Position numbers and translations under genes: made by a program. The notes below the pieces were generated by a model that had not been told where the DNA came from, did no database searches, and saw nothing but the letters and a program-made list of their open reading frames with translations. A stretch of DNA of 64,000 nt, taken from positions 1-64,000 of the forward strand of contig CADCHF010000001.1 of assembly GCA_902801175.1 (NCBI GenBank), given 5' to 3'. Origin of the DNA: an uncultured Coriobacteriaceae bacterium. GTDB lineage: Bacteria; Actinomycetota; Coriobacteriia; Coriobacteriales; Atopobiaceae. Of the stretch, positions 8,560 through 17,224 are shown one piece after another. The number at the start of each line of letters is the position of its first letter. Within the stretch, counting starts at the first letter, position 1.

Positions 8560-10401
8560 TTAGGCCGCAGTGTCGAGCTCCTCCGCATTGGCACCGTCGC
8601 CATCAACCACGGTCAGCCCCTGCTGACCAGTCGAGTCGCCCGTTTGTGCCTGTGTGGGCTCCAAGCTGGCTGGGTCAATCGTCAGCACGCCAGAAGCTGT
8701 GTCAAAACCAGAGCCCAGGACCTGCGTGCAGAACTCGTTTGCCCACTCGCGTGTGAGCGTCGAGTGGTCAACGCCGTTGTTGGAGTCATAGCTCGAAGAC
8801 GCAAGCGCATCGGTGTAGTCATAGATCGGATAGGTGGTGAGGTTAGCGCCCACCCCCTCGTGGGTGATGGTCGGCACAAACGACGCAGCCGTCACACGGC
8901 AGGAGCCGTCCGAGTCCTTGTAGAGGGTCACCTTTGCGGCGCCGCCAACCAAGTTCTCGCTGTCGAGCTGCGTGCTCACAAAGTTGCCGACCGACCAGAA
9001 GCAGGGCACCTTGCGGCCGTCGGAGGCAGTGAGCACCTCGACTGGCTCAATGACGTGCGGATGCCCGCCAATGATGACGTCGGCGCCGTTCTCGATGAGT
9101 GTGTTTGCCATGTCGTACTGCGACTGCACGGGAGTGAGGTTGTACTCCTCGCCCCAGTGCGGGAACACGACCACCATGTCGGCAAGCTCGTTTGCCGTAG
9201 CCAGCGTGCGCTTGACGTGCTCCTCGTCGAGCATTGACACCGCACCCTGCGGATCCTCGTAGCCATTGAGGTCGTAGGTGTAGTTGAGCAGGGCGACCTT
9301 AAAGCCGTCCTTCTCAAACACGTACACGTCGTCGACGGAGGTTTCTGGGTCGTTGGGGTCCACGGCACCAATGACGCCCACCTCTGGATGGTTGGTGTGC
9401 CAGAACGAGATCTCGCTCGAGAGTCCGGCATAGCCCATGTCCATGGCATGGTTGGTGGCGCGCAGGATCACGTTGAAGCCGGCCTTGACCTCGGCATCGC
9501 CCATCTCCTGCGGGCCGTTGAACGACGGGTAGCCCGAGAAGTCAAACTGCGCGCCGCCAAGCACCGTCTCCTGATTGACCACCTTGATGTCGGCGCCGTC
9601 AATCAGGCCAGCAATGTTGGCAAAGATGTGGTCGTAGTTGCGCGTGCCGTCGTCCATGTAGCCACTCTCAAAGACGCCGCGATGCTGCAGGATGTCACCA
9701 ATCATGACAAGGTCAATCTGCACTGGGCTCTCTTTGGCCGCAGGGGCACTGGTCTGGCTCTCGGTCTCTTGCTGCTGCGCGGGAGCCTCGTCCTTTGGCG
9801 CAAAGGCGCGCGAAACACAGCCCGCCACGCCCCTCACCGCCAGGAACAGGACCAGCAGGCAACCGATTATTGCGGCAATTCCAAGAGCTGGCACGAGGGC
9901 GTTTCTGCTGCGAGCGCCGGCCCTGCCACCACGAGGCCTTCCTGTGGCAGAAAGGCGCCTTGCACGCGAACGGGACATGCCTGCCGAGGCGCCGCCGCGA
10001 CGGACGTTGCGGCCATTTGCTGAGCGATGAACTGCGCTTCCCGACCTGCCAGAACGGCTGGCTGTGCGCTGCCTGGAGGACGTGGCGCCCTGACGGCTTC
10101 CCTGCGCCCCAGCGGAACCCGTGTATCTGCCAGCCGGAGCGCTGCGCCTCTGTCGCGTGCCGTCCGAAGAGCGCAGCGAAGGGCGAGCCTGCGCATGGCT
10201 GGCGTTGCGGTGGGTCTCGCCAGTGGTCGTGCGCCTCGTACGACCGGCGTTTGACGATCCCGCCGGGCGACTCTGGCCCTCTCGCCTCTGCGGGCGCGCA
10301 TCACCCGAGCTGCTACGAGCGCTGGGGCGGGCCTCGCCGCTACGATGTCTGCGAGCCTCGTTCTCCCCGTAGGGGTTGCTCCCGTTTTCCAGTTCCGCCA
10401 T
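8560..10401 (-). CDS. CapA-family (poly-gamma-glutamate capsule type) membrane protein with long basic N-terminus
   Basis: A 613-residue protein. Residues 1-165 are a low-complexity Arg/Ser/Gly segment; a membrane helix follows (ALGIAAIIGCLLVLFLAVRG), then a CapA/PGA_cap metallophosphatase-like domain: IDLVMIGDILQHRGV, VVNQETVLGG, FNVILRATNHAMDMG, VVVFPHWGEEY and IIGGHPHVIEPVE. These Asp/His/Asn/Glu positions are the family's metal-site signature. The C-terminal domain should face outside. The ATG at 10401 has GGGAGG 4-5 bases upstream. A shorter paralog lies on the other side of aspS. No capB/capC genes are seen, so a cell-wall or capsule-related hydrolase role is only inferred. Confidence 0.88.
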   Translation of the reverse strand: MAELENGSNPYGENEARRHRSGEARPSARSSSGDARPQRREGQSRPAGSSNAGRTRRTTTGETHRNASHAQARPSLRSSDGTRQRRSAPAGRYTGSAGAQGSRQGATSSRQRTASRSGRSGSAVHRSANGRNVRRGGASAGMSRSRARRLSATGRPRGGRAGARSRNALVPALGIAAIIGCLLVLFLAVRGVAGCVSRAFAPKDEAPAQQQETESQTSAPAAKESPVQIDLVMIGDILQHRGVFESGYMDDGTRNYDHIFANIAGLIDGADIKVVNQETVLGGAQFDFSGYPSFNGPQEMGDAEVKAGFNVILRATNHAMDMGYAGLSSEISFWHTNHPEVGVIGAVDPNDPETSVDDVYVFEKDGFKVALLNYTYDLNGYEDPQGAVSMLDEEHVKRTLATANELADMVVVFPHWGEEYNLTPVQSQYDMANTLIENGADVIIGGHPHVIEPVEVLTASDGRKVPCFWSVGNFVSTQLDSENLVGGAAKVTLYKDSDGSCRVTAASFVPTITHEGVGANLTTYPIYDYTDALASSSYDSNNGVDHSTLTREWANEFCTQVLGSGFDTASGVLTIDPASLEPTQAQTGDSTGQQGLTVVDGDGANAEELDTAA

Positions 10402-10804
10402 CGGTCCTCCCGCGGTGCGACCGCAAAGACACAGTGCGGTCAGTTCGTCTCGTAGGCCATCACAATGAAGCAAAGCCAGCGTTTGGCCGCCTTCAAGCTG
10501 CTGTCAGAGTGCCATGCCAGGCAACATGATCGGTCTTAGACGTGCCACTTGTAGCGCCGTAACAACAGCCAGACATTGGTGATGGACTCCAAAAGAATAG
10601 CCCATAAGCTGCAGCTTTGCAGCAAAAAGAGAGTCTTTGCGCTAGATGACGTAGGCTCGCCACGTATGTTTTACCGATTGCATGGCACAGAGGACGAAAT
10701 GCGAGTGCAAGGTCGATACGCTCTGTCCAGCGCATGGCGCATGAAGAAGGGCCGCACCCCTTGGAGTACGACCCTGCAAAATCAAGAGCTATTCCTTGCA
10801 CATG
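10402..10804. other. Intergenic region between aspS and the longer capA gene
   Basis: About 400 bases with no convincing gene on either strand. Candidate open frames here have no family features and no ribosome sites. It probably holds the capA promoter; I see no strong hairpin terminator for aspS. Confidence 0.5.
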
Positions 10805-12571
10805 CTAGCGGACACTCAGCGAGACCTCGTCGAGCTGGTCATCCGAGACGGGGCTCGGGGCGTCGCTCATGAGGTCGCCGCCCGAAGTGGTCTTGGGGAA
10901 GGCCATGACGTCGCGGATGGAGTCGGAACCGGTGAGCAGCATGCACACGCGGTCGAGGCCGAGCGCAAAGCCGCCCATTGGAGGCGCACCAAACTCCAGC
11001 GCGTCGAGCAGGAAGCCAAACTGCGCACGGGCACGCTCCTCGTCAAAGCCCAGCAGCTTGAGGATGCGCATCTGCAGCTCGGCGTTGTGGATACGCATGC
11101 CGCCACCGCCGGCCTCGTAGCCGTCCATGACAAAGTCGTAGGTCCAAGAGCCCACAGAGAGCGGGTCGGACTCAAGGCGGTCGATGTCAGCCTCAACGGG
11201 CTGGGTGAAGGGCTGGTGCTCGGCAGCGTAGGCCTGACGCTCCTCGTCCCAGTGCACCAGCGGGAAGCCCACGACCCACAGGAAGTCATGACCCTCGCGC
11301 GGGATCTCCAACACGTCGGCCATGTGGTTGCGCATGCCGCCCAGGATCTCGTCGGTCTCAAGACGGCCACCCACGGCAAACAGAATGAGATCGCCGGGGT
11401 TGGCGCCCATCTCGGCCTTGAGGGCGTCAAGCTCCTCGGCAGAGAGGAACTTGGCAATGGGGCTCTGCACGGAGCCGTCGGCCTTGAAGGCAACCCAGGC
11501 GAGGCCCTTGGCACCAAAGGTGGCAGCAACACCTGCAAGCTTGTCGATCTTGGAGCGACCCCACACTCCGGCGCCAGGTGCACAAATGGCCTTGACGTAC
11601 TGGCCCTCGGCAGCGGCAGCAGAGGCAAAGAGCTTGAAGCCAGAGGCTGCAAAGATGCTGGTGACGTCATGCAGCTCCATGCCAATGCGAGTGTCGGGCT
11701 TATCGATGCCATAGGTGTCCATGGCGTCCCAGTACTGGATGCGGCGCAGCGGGAGCTCCATCTTTACGCCCATCTTGCCAAACGCCTCGGCAAAGATCTC
11801 TTCGAGCGCACCCATGACGTCGTCCTGCTTCACAAAGCTCATCTCGATGTCCACCTGCGTGAACTCGGGCTGACGGTCGGCACGCAGGTCCTCGTCGCGG
11901 AAGCACTTGGCAACCTGGTAGTAGCGCTCGACGCCACCCACCATGAGGAGCTGCTTAAGCAGCTGCGGGCTCTGCGGCAGGGCGTAGAAGTTGCCCGGCT
12001 GCAGGCGCGAGGGAACGATGAAGTCGCGAGCGCCCTCGGGAGTCGACTTGAAGAGCGCCGGGGTCTCAACCTCCATAAAGGCGCGGTCGTGAAGCGCCTG
12101 ACGAAGAGCAAAGGTAAAGTCGGAGCGCAGCTTGAGGTTGGCCATCATCTTGGGACGACGGATGTCGAGGTAGCGATACTTAAGACGCAGGTCCTCACTG
12201 GTCTCGATGTGATCCTCGATCTGGAAGGGAGGCGTCTTTGAGGTGTTGAGGACCTCGACGCGCGTGCAGAGGACCTCGACCTCGCCGGTGGCAAGGTTGG
12301 GGTTGGTCTGGCCCTCAATGCGGTGACGCACCTCGCCCTCAATGAGGATGGGCCACTCGGGACGCACGGTCTCGGCAGCCTTGAACACCTCGGCATCGCA
12401 CAGGTCGGGGTCAAAGAAGACCTGGGTAAGGCCCTCGCGGTCGCGCAGATCGATGAAGATCAGACCGCCAAAGTCGCGGCGGGCGCGGACCCAGCCAGTG
12501 AGCGTGACCTGCTCGCCGATGTTCTCGGCGCGCAGCTCGCCACAGGTGTGGGTATGCAGGGAAAAGCTCAT
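10805..12571 (-). CDS. aspS: Aspartate--tRNA ligase
   Basis: A 588-residue class II synthetase of bacterial type. The N-terminal OB-fold anticodon domain ([22 protein letters not shown]) is followed by motif 2 ([23 protein letters not shown], written here as separate landmarks FRDEDLRAD and PEFTQVDIE), the GAD insertion domain in the middle, and motif 3 ([15 protein letters not shown]). Start [13 protein letters not shown] at 12571 has AGAGGA about 7 bases upstream. It charges tRNA-Asp; in bacteria lacking asparaginyl-tRNA synthetase it can be non-discriminating, which the sequence alone does not settle. A candidate -10 (TACAAT) lies at 12667-12672. Confidence 0.98.
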   Translation of the reverse strand: MSFSLHTHTCGELRAENIGEQVTLTGWVRARRDFGGLIFIDLRDREGLTQVFFDPDLCDAEVFKAAETVRPEWPILIEGEVRHRIEGQTNPNLATGEVEVLCTRVEVLNTSKTPPFQIEDHIETSEDLRLKYRYLDIRRPKMMANLKLRSDFTFALRQALHDRAFMEVETPALFKSTPEGARDFIVPSRLQPGNFYALPQSPQLLKQLLMVGGVERYYQVAKCFRDEDLRADRQPEFTQVDIEMSFVKQDDVMGALEEIFAEAFGKMGVKMELPLRRIQYWDAMDTYGIDKPDTRIGMELHDVTSIFAASGFKLFASAAAAEGQYVKAICAPGAGVWGRSKIDKLAGVAATFGAKGLAWVAFKADGSVQSPIAKFLSAEELDALKAEMGANPGDLILFAVGGRLETDEILGGMRNHMADVLEIPREGHDFLWVVGFPLVHWDEERQAYAAEHQPFTQPVEADIDRLESDPLSVGSWTYDFVMDGYEAGGGGMRIHNAELQMRILKLLGFDEERARAQFGFLLDALEFGAPPMGGFALGLDRVCMLLTGSDSIRDVMAFPKTTSGGDLMSDAPSPVSDDQLDEVSLSVR

Positions 12572-12754
12572 GGTGATTCCTCTCGTCGTGTCCGCCCCGT
12601 GTCGGTACGGGCGGATACCATCAGACGTTGTGTGCCTGCGTAGACGGCGCATGCACACGAAGGATGATTGTACTACGAGCGCAGGTAGCATATGTGGCAC
12701 TCATGGCACGTTCTAGAAATCCCCCTGTGCTAAGTCGGACATCAGGTCAGAGAC

Positions 12755-12777
12755 GTGTCAGGGGGACACCCTGACAC
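12755..12777. repeat. Short perfect inverted repeat (GTGTCAGGG/CCCTGACAC)
   Basis: Nine-base arms at 12755-12763 and 12769-12777 around a 5-base loop. It shares the TGTCA/GGGAC vocabulary of the larger repeat next to it and of elements near 25.1 and 34.9 kb. Confidence 0.55.
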
Positions 12778-12803
12778 CCCCAGTCGGGGCCAGTTTTCGA
12801 ACG

Positions 12804-12941
12804 GAGCGGCGTGTCTTGGGGACGTACACTTTGACACACGCGAAAGACTCTCATCAAGGGAGCACGCCACTGTCGAAGGCTCGCTCATCTTGACAGCTTG
12901 ACTGCGTGTGTCAAAGTGTACGTCCCCAAGACACGCCGCTC
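12804..12941. repeat. Perfect 38-bp inverted repeat element
   Basis: Arms at 12804-12841 and 12904-12941 are exact reverse complements over 38 bases, enclosing 62 bases. Each arm contains CTTGGGGACGTACACTTTGA. The element fills the gap between the capA paralog and the aspS promoter region. No gene is encoded; it looks like a REP-like or MITE-like intergenic repeat. Confidence 0.8.
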
Positions 12942-12972
12942 ACGGGTGAACACTCGCAACCTAACACCCGCA

Positions 12973-14340
12973 CTACATCGAGCCGTGTACCGAGAGCGTA
13001 TCGAGGTCGAACGAAGGGCCGAGCACGTCGGAGCAGTAATCCACATACCAACCTGCGGTAGATCCGTTGCCCCCATCGATGGCACTCACAGAACTCGCAG
13101 CAGCTAGCTCGTCGGTGTAGTCCCCAATCTTGTAGGCACTCATGTTGGTCGAATAGGGCTCGCGCTGGGTGATGGTTGGAATGAACTCATAGGCGCTCAC
13201 CCTTAGCCCATCACCATCCCTGGTAAAGGTGACCTTTGCCATGCCGCCCACCATGTTTGCGGCGCCAGCCTGGGTCGAGACAAAGTTGCCCACAGACCAC
13301 ATCACAAGCATTCGGTCGTTGCCTTCGCCGAGCACCTCCACCGGCTGAATAACATGCGGATGGCCGCCAATGACCACATCCACGCCAGCGTCTTGCATCA
13401 CCTGTGCCCACCAGCGCTCGCGCTCGGTTGGCACGGTCTCGTATTCCTCGCCCCAGTGCGCAAAGACCACCACAAAGTCGGCACCACGACTCCGCGCATC
13501 GGCAACGTCTGCACGCAGCCCATCCTCGCTCAAGATAGAGACCACATTGGCATCGTTTGAGGGGTCAACGTTGCCATTGAGGACGTCGGTGTAGTTGAGC
13601 AGCGCAACTTTGAGCCCGTCCTTCTCGACGATATACGCCCCAGCGGCCGACGTTCCTCCCGCAGGGCAAACGCCATCACCGTCGGGATCTGCGGCGCCAA
13701 TGACTGCGACCTGAGGGTAAGCGGCCTGCCACCAGGCTAGCTCCTCATGTACTCCCTCATAGCCCAGGTCAAGCGTATGGTTGGTGGCCTTGAGGATCAC
13801 GTCAAAACCAACAGCCACCTCGGCGTCTCCCACCTCCTGTGGGCTATTAAAGACCGGATAACCCGAGAAGGACCAGTGCCTGCCGCCAAGAATCGTCTCC
13901 TGATTGAGGACTGCCACGTCGGCGGCCTGCACGTCGCCTGCTATGTGCGAGAACAGATGGTCGTAGTTGTAACTGCCGTCTCCCCTGCTGCCGCTTTCGA
14001 TAACCCTGTCGTGCATCAGGATGTCGCCGATCATCATGAGCGTGAGCTCGGCATCTTGCGGTTCAGCCCCTGTCTCTGGCTCCTCGCTGACCTGAGATGG
14101 CGCTTGCTCGGCCTGCTCGTCGGTGACAAGCACTTCCCCAAGCTCCTGAGCCTGCTGTGCATGCGCATTTGGCGCAGGCCGCTGGCTTAGCATCGCTCGC
14201 GCAACGATCGCAATGCCCGCCACGACCGCAGCGATCGCAGCAAGCATCACGAGCGCCGCAAACAGGCGCCTCCTACGATGCCTCTTTGGGTTGGTGCTTC
14301 CCGACAGGCTTTTGTCAAGTTTGGGCTTATGCTCGGTCAT
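12973..14340 (-). CDS. CapA-family (poly-gamma-glutamate capsule type) membrane protein
   Basis: A 455-residue protein with a basic N-terminus (PKRHRRRRLF), a membrane helix (ALVMLAAIAAVVAGIAIVAR), a Gln/Glu-rich linker and a CapA domain: LTLMMIGDILMHDRVIES, VLNQETILGG, FDVILKATNHTLDLGYEG, VVVFAHWGEEYE and VVIGGHPHVIQPVE. It is clearly paralogous to the longer CapA protein on the far side of aspS; the main difference is the short cytoplasmic region. The ATG at 14340 has GAGGAGG about 6 bases upstream. It is likely a membrane-anchored extracytoplasmic enzyme acting on envelope polymers. Confidence 0.9.
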   Translation of the reverse strand: MTEHKPKLDKSLSGSTNPKRHRRRRLFAALVMLAAIAAVVAGIAIVARAMLSQRPAPNAHAQQAQELGEVLVTDEQAEQAPSQVSEEPETGAEPQDAELTLMMIGDILMHDRVIESGSRGDGSYNYDHLFSHIAGDVQAADVAVLNQETILGGRHWSFSGYPVFNSPQEVGDAEVAVGFDVILKATNHTLDLGYEGVHEELAWWQAAYPQVAVIGAADPDGDGVCPAGGTSAAGAYIVEKDGLKVALLNYTDVLNGNVDPSNDANVVSILSEDGLRADVADARSRGADFVVVFAHWGEEYETVPTERERWWAQVMQDAGVDVVIGGHPHVIQPVEVLGEGNDRMLVMWSVGNFVSTQAGAANMVGGMAKVTFTRDGDGLRVSAYEFIPTITQREPYSTNMSAYKIGDYTDELAAASSVSAIDGGNGSTAGWYVDYCSDVLGPSFDLDTLSVHGSM

Positions 14341-14408
14341 GGCGTCCTCCTCATGCTCTCACATGATACGCTCTGCAGGCGCAATAACCGAGCAATGGAA
14401 GGATTGGC

Positions 14409-15059
14409 ATGAGGTACAAGGCGGTCGTTTTCGATCTTGACGGGACTCTACTCTACACGCTGGAGGACCTCTACCGAGCCACCAACCACGCCCTCAGGGC
14501 AAACGGGCTTCCCGAGCGCAGCATCGACGAAGTAAGGCGCTTTGTTGGAAACGGTTACCGTCAATTGGCAAGGCTCGCCTCTCCAGAAGGCACACCTGAC
14601 GAAATGCAGGAACAGGTGCTGAGGGACTTCGACGCGTACTACATCGTGCACTCACAGGACAACACGGCACCTTACCCTGGCATCCCCAGTCTGTTGGAGC
14701 ATCTGCACGCTGCTGGCCTCAAGCTCGCCGTGGTCTCAAACAAGGGCAACGCAGCCGTACAGGACCTCATGGAGCACTACTTTCCTGGCACGTTTGAGGC
14801 GGTAGCCGGCGAGCGTGAGGGCGTACGCCGCAAGCCTGCTCCCGACACAGTGCTTGTTGCCATGGAGCACATGGGCACAAACGCAGCAGAGACAGTCTTT
14901 GTAGGCGACTCCGAGGTGGACGTGCTTACGGCACAAAACGTGGGCTGCGATTGCATCGCGGTCACCTGGGGTTACCGCGACGTGGCGACGCTCCGTGAGG
15001 CTGGTGCCACGACGATTGTGGACACGGCCGATCAAGTGCTGCAGCTGCTGCTTTCATAG
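14409..15059 (+). CDS. HAD-superfamily hydrolase, phosphoglycolate-phosphatase-like
   Basis: A 216-residue HAD enzyme with all motifs: motif I VVFDLDGTLLYT (nucleophile Asp), motif II LAVVSNKGN, motif III Lys in RRKPAPDTV, and motif IV VFVGDSEVDVLTA. An alpha-helical cap lies between motifs I and II. It is typical of the Gph/PpaX/beta-phosphoglucomutase-like class. Closest in look to phosphoglycolate phosphatase, but exact substrate is not determinable. It is a single-gene unit, divergent from the capA paralog, and followed by a strong terminator. Confidence 0.88.
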   Translation: MRYKAVVFDLDGTLLYTLEDLYRATNHALRANGLPERSIDEVRRFVGNGYRQLARLASPEGTPDEMQEQVLRDFDAYYIVHSQDNTAPYPGIPSLLEHLHAAGLKLAVVSNKGNAAVQDLMEHYFPGTFEAVAGEREGVRRKPAPDTVLVAMEHMGTNAAETVFVGDSEVDVLTAQNVGCDCIAVTWGYRDVATLREAGATTIVDTADQVLQLLLS

Positions 15060-15082
15060 GCGCAAGGTACTCCGCGCATACC

Positions 15083-15124
15083 AAGGGCGGGTTGCAGGCA
15101 AAGCCACCTGCAACCCGCCCTTTT
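15083..15124 (+). terminator. Rho-independent terminator after the HAD gene
   Basis: A 16-bp perfect stem (AAGGGCGGGTTGCAGG and its complement) with an 8-base loop, followed by TTTT at 15121-15124, 24 bases after the stop codon. Confidence 0.9.
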
Positions 15125-15152
15125 GCTCAAGACGTCCTACAATCGCGTGGCA

Positions 15153-16985
15153 CTATGGCCGCACGTCAGAAACCACACCCTGGCAGTGGCTAAGCGTCTC
15201 GTCGGGCACAGCGGCTGGCCCACCAAAGACGTAGCCCACCTTCACTTTGCCATCATTACTACGGATGATGCTGTCGATGGCATCGAAGTTGTTCGCCCGC
15301 GTAAGCACAAGTACCGAGTTCTGCGACCCACAGAGCACCGCACCCGTAAGGGCATCCTTGTAGTTGGTCGCCGTGGCCACGCCCATATGGCTGACACCCA
15401 TACCTTGGTCGATGCACCACTTTGCGATGAGCTTGCTCGTCTGGATTGCGTTATCTCCGCCAATGCGAACGACATTGCGACAGATGCGCTTGAGCTCGTC
15501 CTCATGACCTGTGGGAACCGCCGAGGTGCCACCCACGATTACAACACGCTTGAAACCACCGTTCTTGATGGCCTTGCAGACGGCATCCTCCAGTTTGGCA
15601 GGCGTCGTAAGGAAGATCGGCACATGGTAACGATAGGCATATGGGGCAATGGAGAGGGCATCGGCATGCGAGGTGCTCGTTGCCACGATGCAGGTGCTAG
15701 ACCAGCCTGTCCCCTTCTCGTAGGCCTGCACAGAGGTGAGCGGGGCATTCTTCCCGGCAACACGAATGATTTCCCGTACTTGTGGCAGGTTCTCCCTCAC
15801 AGCATTCTCGATGTCTTCGGTAAGGGCCAAAGTACCACCCATGATGTAGACCTTGCTCGGAGACAGCCACTCAAGCTCCTCCATCGTAATGCTGGAAACA
15901 CGGTTCTTGCTCGTAAGCAACACTACACCGTTGCTGAGCCCCGCAAGACCAGCCGCAGTGAGCGCATCCTTGTAGCTGCTCTGAGTAGCTAGCACGACCG
16001 TACCACCCCGAGCAAACCTCGTATGGCCACACTCGATGATTGAGGCCATCGTGGCGAGGCCATTGGTTCCCCACAGGCGTGCGAACAGTCCCCGCCCCTC
16101 CTTTACCTCCACGGGAATCTGGCAGGTCTTGCCCATGAAGGAAAGGTTGCAGTAGTGCGTGCCTACTCGCCACTGATTCAAGAACGACTGGTCATCATAC
16201 AAGCGGCTCAGGTACTCCATGGGCAGCTCGTCGCTAGAATCGCTAACGTTGACAAAGCGAGGAGAGTTGCCCATGTACCCGTACTCAGTGTCTTCTGCGG
16301 CCTTGTAGCTATAAGTTGTCGACGTTCCATCGATCCAAGCAACGGTCAGGCAGTCACCTTCGGAGAACGCCGGGTCGAAGCTTGGATAAAAGCTGCTTGC
16401 ATCGCTGTACAACGGTTCATAATTGTCATCAACCCACACGTATTCCCACCAATAATGTTCCGTCTCACGTGCATTGGCAAACTCGGTGAATACCATAGGC
16501 TTGCCCAGTGTGACCGAAATGGAAGCCACGGGATTTTCAATCAGTTCATAGGTAGCTACGCAGCTTGAGCCTTCATAGACAATCGTGACATCGTGCGCGC
16601 CAAGCCCCCAAGGGCTTGCCGCCGATTGCTCGGCGACCAAGGAGACATAGGGGCCCCAAATCCCCGTGCCTCCACCCACGCAATCGAAGCTGTCTTCGTA
16701 ACCCGCGTAACGATACGTCTTGACCTTGCCATCCGAAGTGCGCACGGTAAGCTCGTCGCCTTTTCTAAAACGCACGTCATAGCGCTCCCAAGAGCCTTGC
16801 GAGTCGTCCACCTTCCGCCCGTCGATTCCCTGCACGAAATACGGACGCGAGGGCACAAACGAAATTGACTCAACTGTCTCTTCGGCAAGTACATGTGATG
16901 GTATGAGAAGCACTGCCAGCACCACGACCAAGCCAACGATACTCAGTGCAAACTGTCGCATGTTCGCCCTACTTGTGTTCCGCAT
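15153..16985 (-). CDS. Secreted cell-wall-binding repeat 2 family protein
   Basis: A 610-residue protein with a Sec signal (MRQFALSIVGLVVVLAVLLI, cleavage near VLAEE). Residues about 30-270 form two related beta-rich modules with YRYAGYEDSF / YSYKAAEDTEYGY-type segments. Residues about 300-610 carry three cell-wall-binding type 2 repeats (PF04122-like), each with patterns such as SSYKDALTAAGLAGL, SPSKVYIMGGTLALTE and KRVVIVGGTSAVP. Such triple repeats bind wall polymers non-covalently. The ATG at 16985 has GGAGG 5 bases upstream. Next to a second such protein; no catalytic domain is recognised, so it may be an adhesin or structural surface protein. Confidence 0.88.
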   Translation of the reverse strand: MRNTSRANMRQFALSIVGLVVVLAVLLIPSHVLAEETVESISFVPSRPYFVQGIDGRKVDDSQGSWERYDVRFRKGDELTVRTSDGKVKTYRYAGYEDSFDCVGGGTGIWGPYVSLVAEQSAASPWGLGAHDVTIVYEGSSCVATYELIENPVASISVTLGKPMVFTEFANARETEHYWWEYVWVDDNYEPLYSDASSFYPSFDPAFSEGDCLTVAWIDGTSTTYSYKAAEDTEYGYMGNSPRFVNVSDSSDELPMEYLSRLYDDQSFLNQWRVGTHYCNLSFMGKTCQIPVEVKEGRGLFARLWGTNGLATMASIIECGHTRFARGGTVVLATQSSYKDALTAAGLAGLSNGVVLLTSKNRVSSITMEELEWLSPSKVYIMGGTLALTEDIENAVRENLPQVREIIRVAGKNAPLTSVQAYEKGTGWSSTCIVATSTSHADALSIAPYAYRYHVPIFLTTPAKLEDAVCKAIKNGGFKRVVIVGGTSAVPTGHEDELKRICRNVVRIGGDNAIQTSKLIAKWCIDQGMGVSHMGVATATNYKDALTGAVLCGSQNSVLVLTRANNFDAIDSIIRSNDGKVKVGYVFGGPAAVPDETLSHCQGVVSDVRP

Positions 16986-17224
16986 TGTAACCTCCGACCT
17001 CCAACTGTAGATGTCACTCGTTGCAGTGGATCAACACGCATGGTCAGCATTTTTTGGGCACGAACCACCGTTGTACGAGCGGCATTTTCAGTCGCATAGT
17101 CTAAGCCATATATATATTCGCAACTGATTTATATGCGAGAGGGTACTATCATTTTGACGAGCGCGGCAGGCATGACGTGGCTGACAACCCCAAAAAAAGG
17201 CAGCCCTCAAACAATCGCAGTGTC

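Noticed and set aside
10493-10801. A 102-codon minus-strand frame between aspS and the capA gene
   Set aside because: Cys-rich, without family features or a ribosome site; most likely intergenic.
10796-12241. A plus-strand open frame of about 480 codons
   Set aside because: Antisense to aspS, which has all class II motifs.
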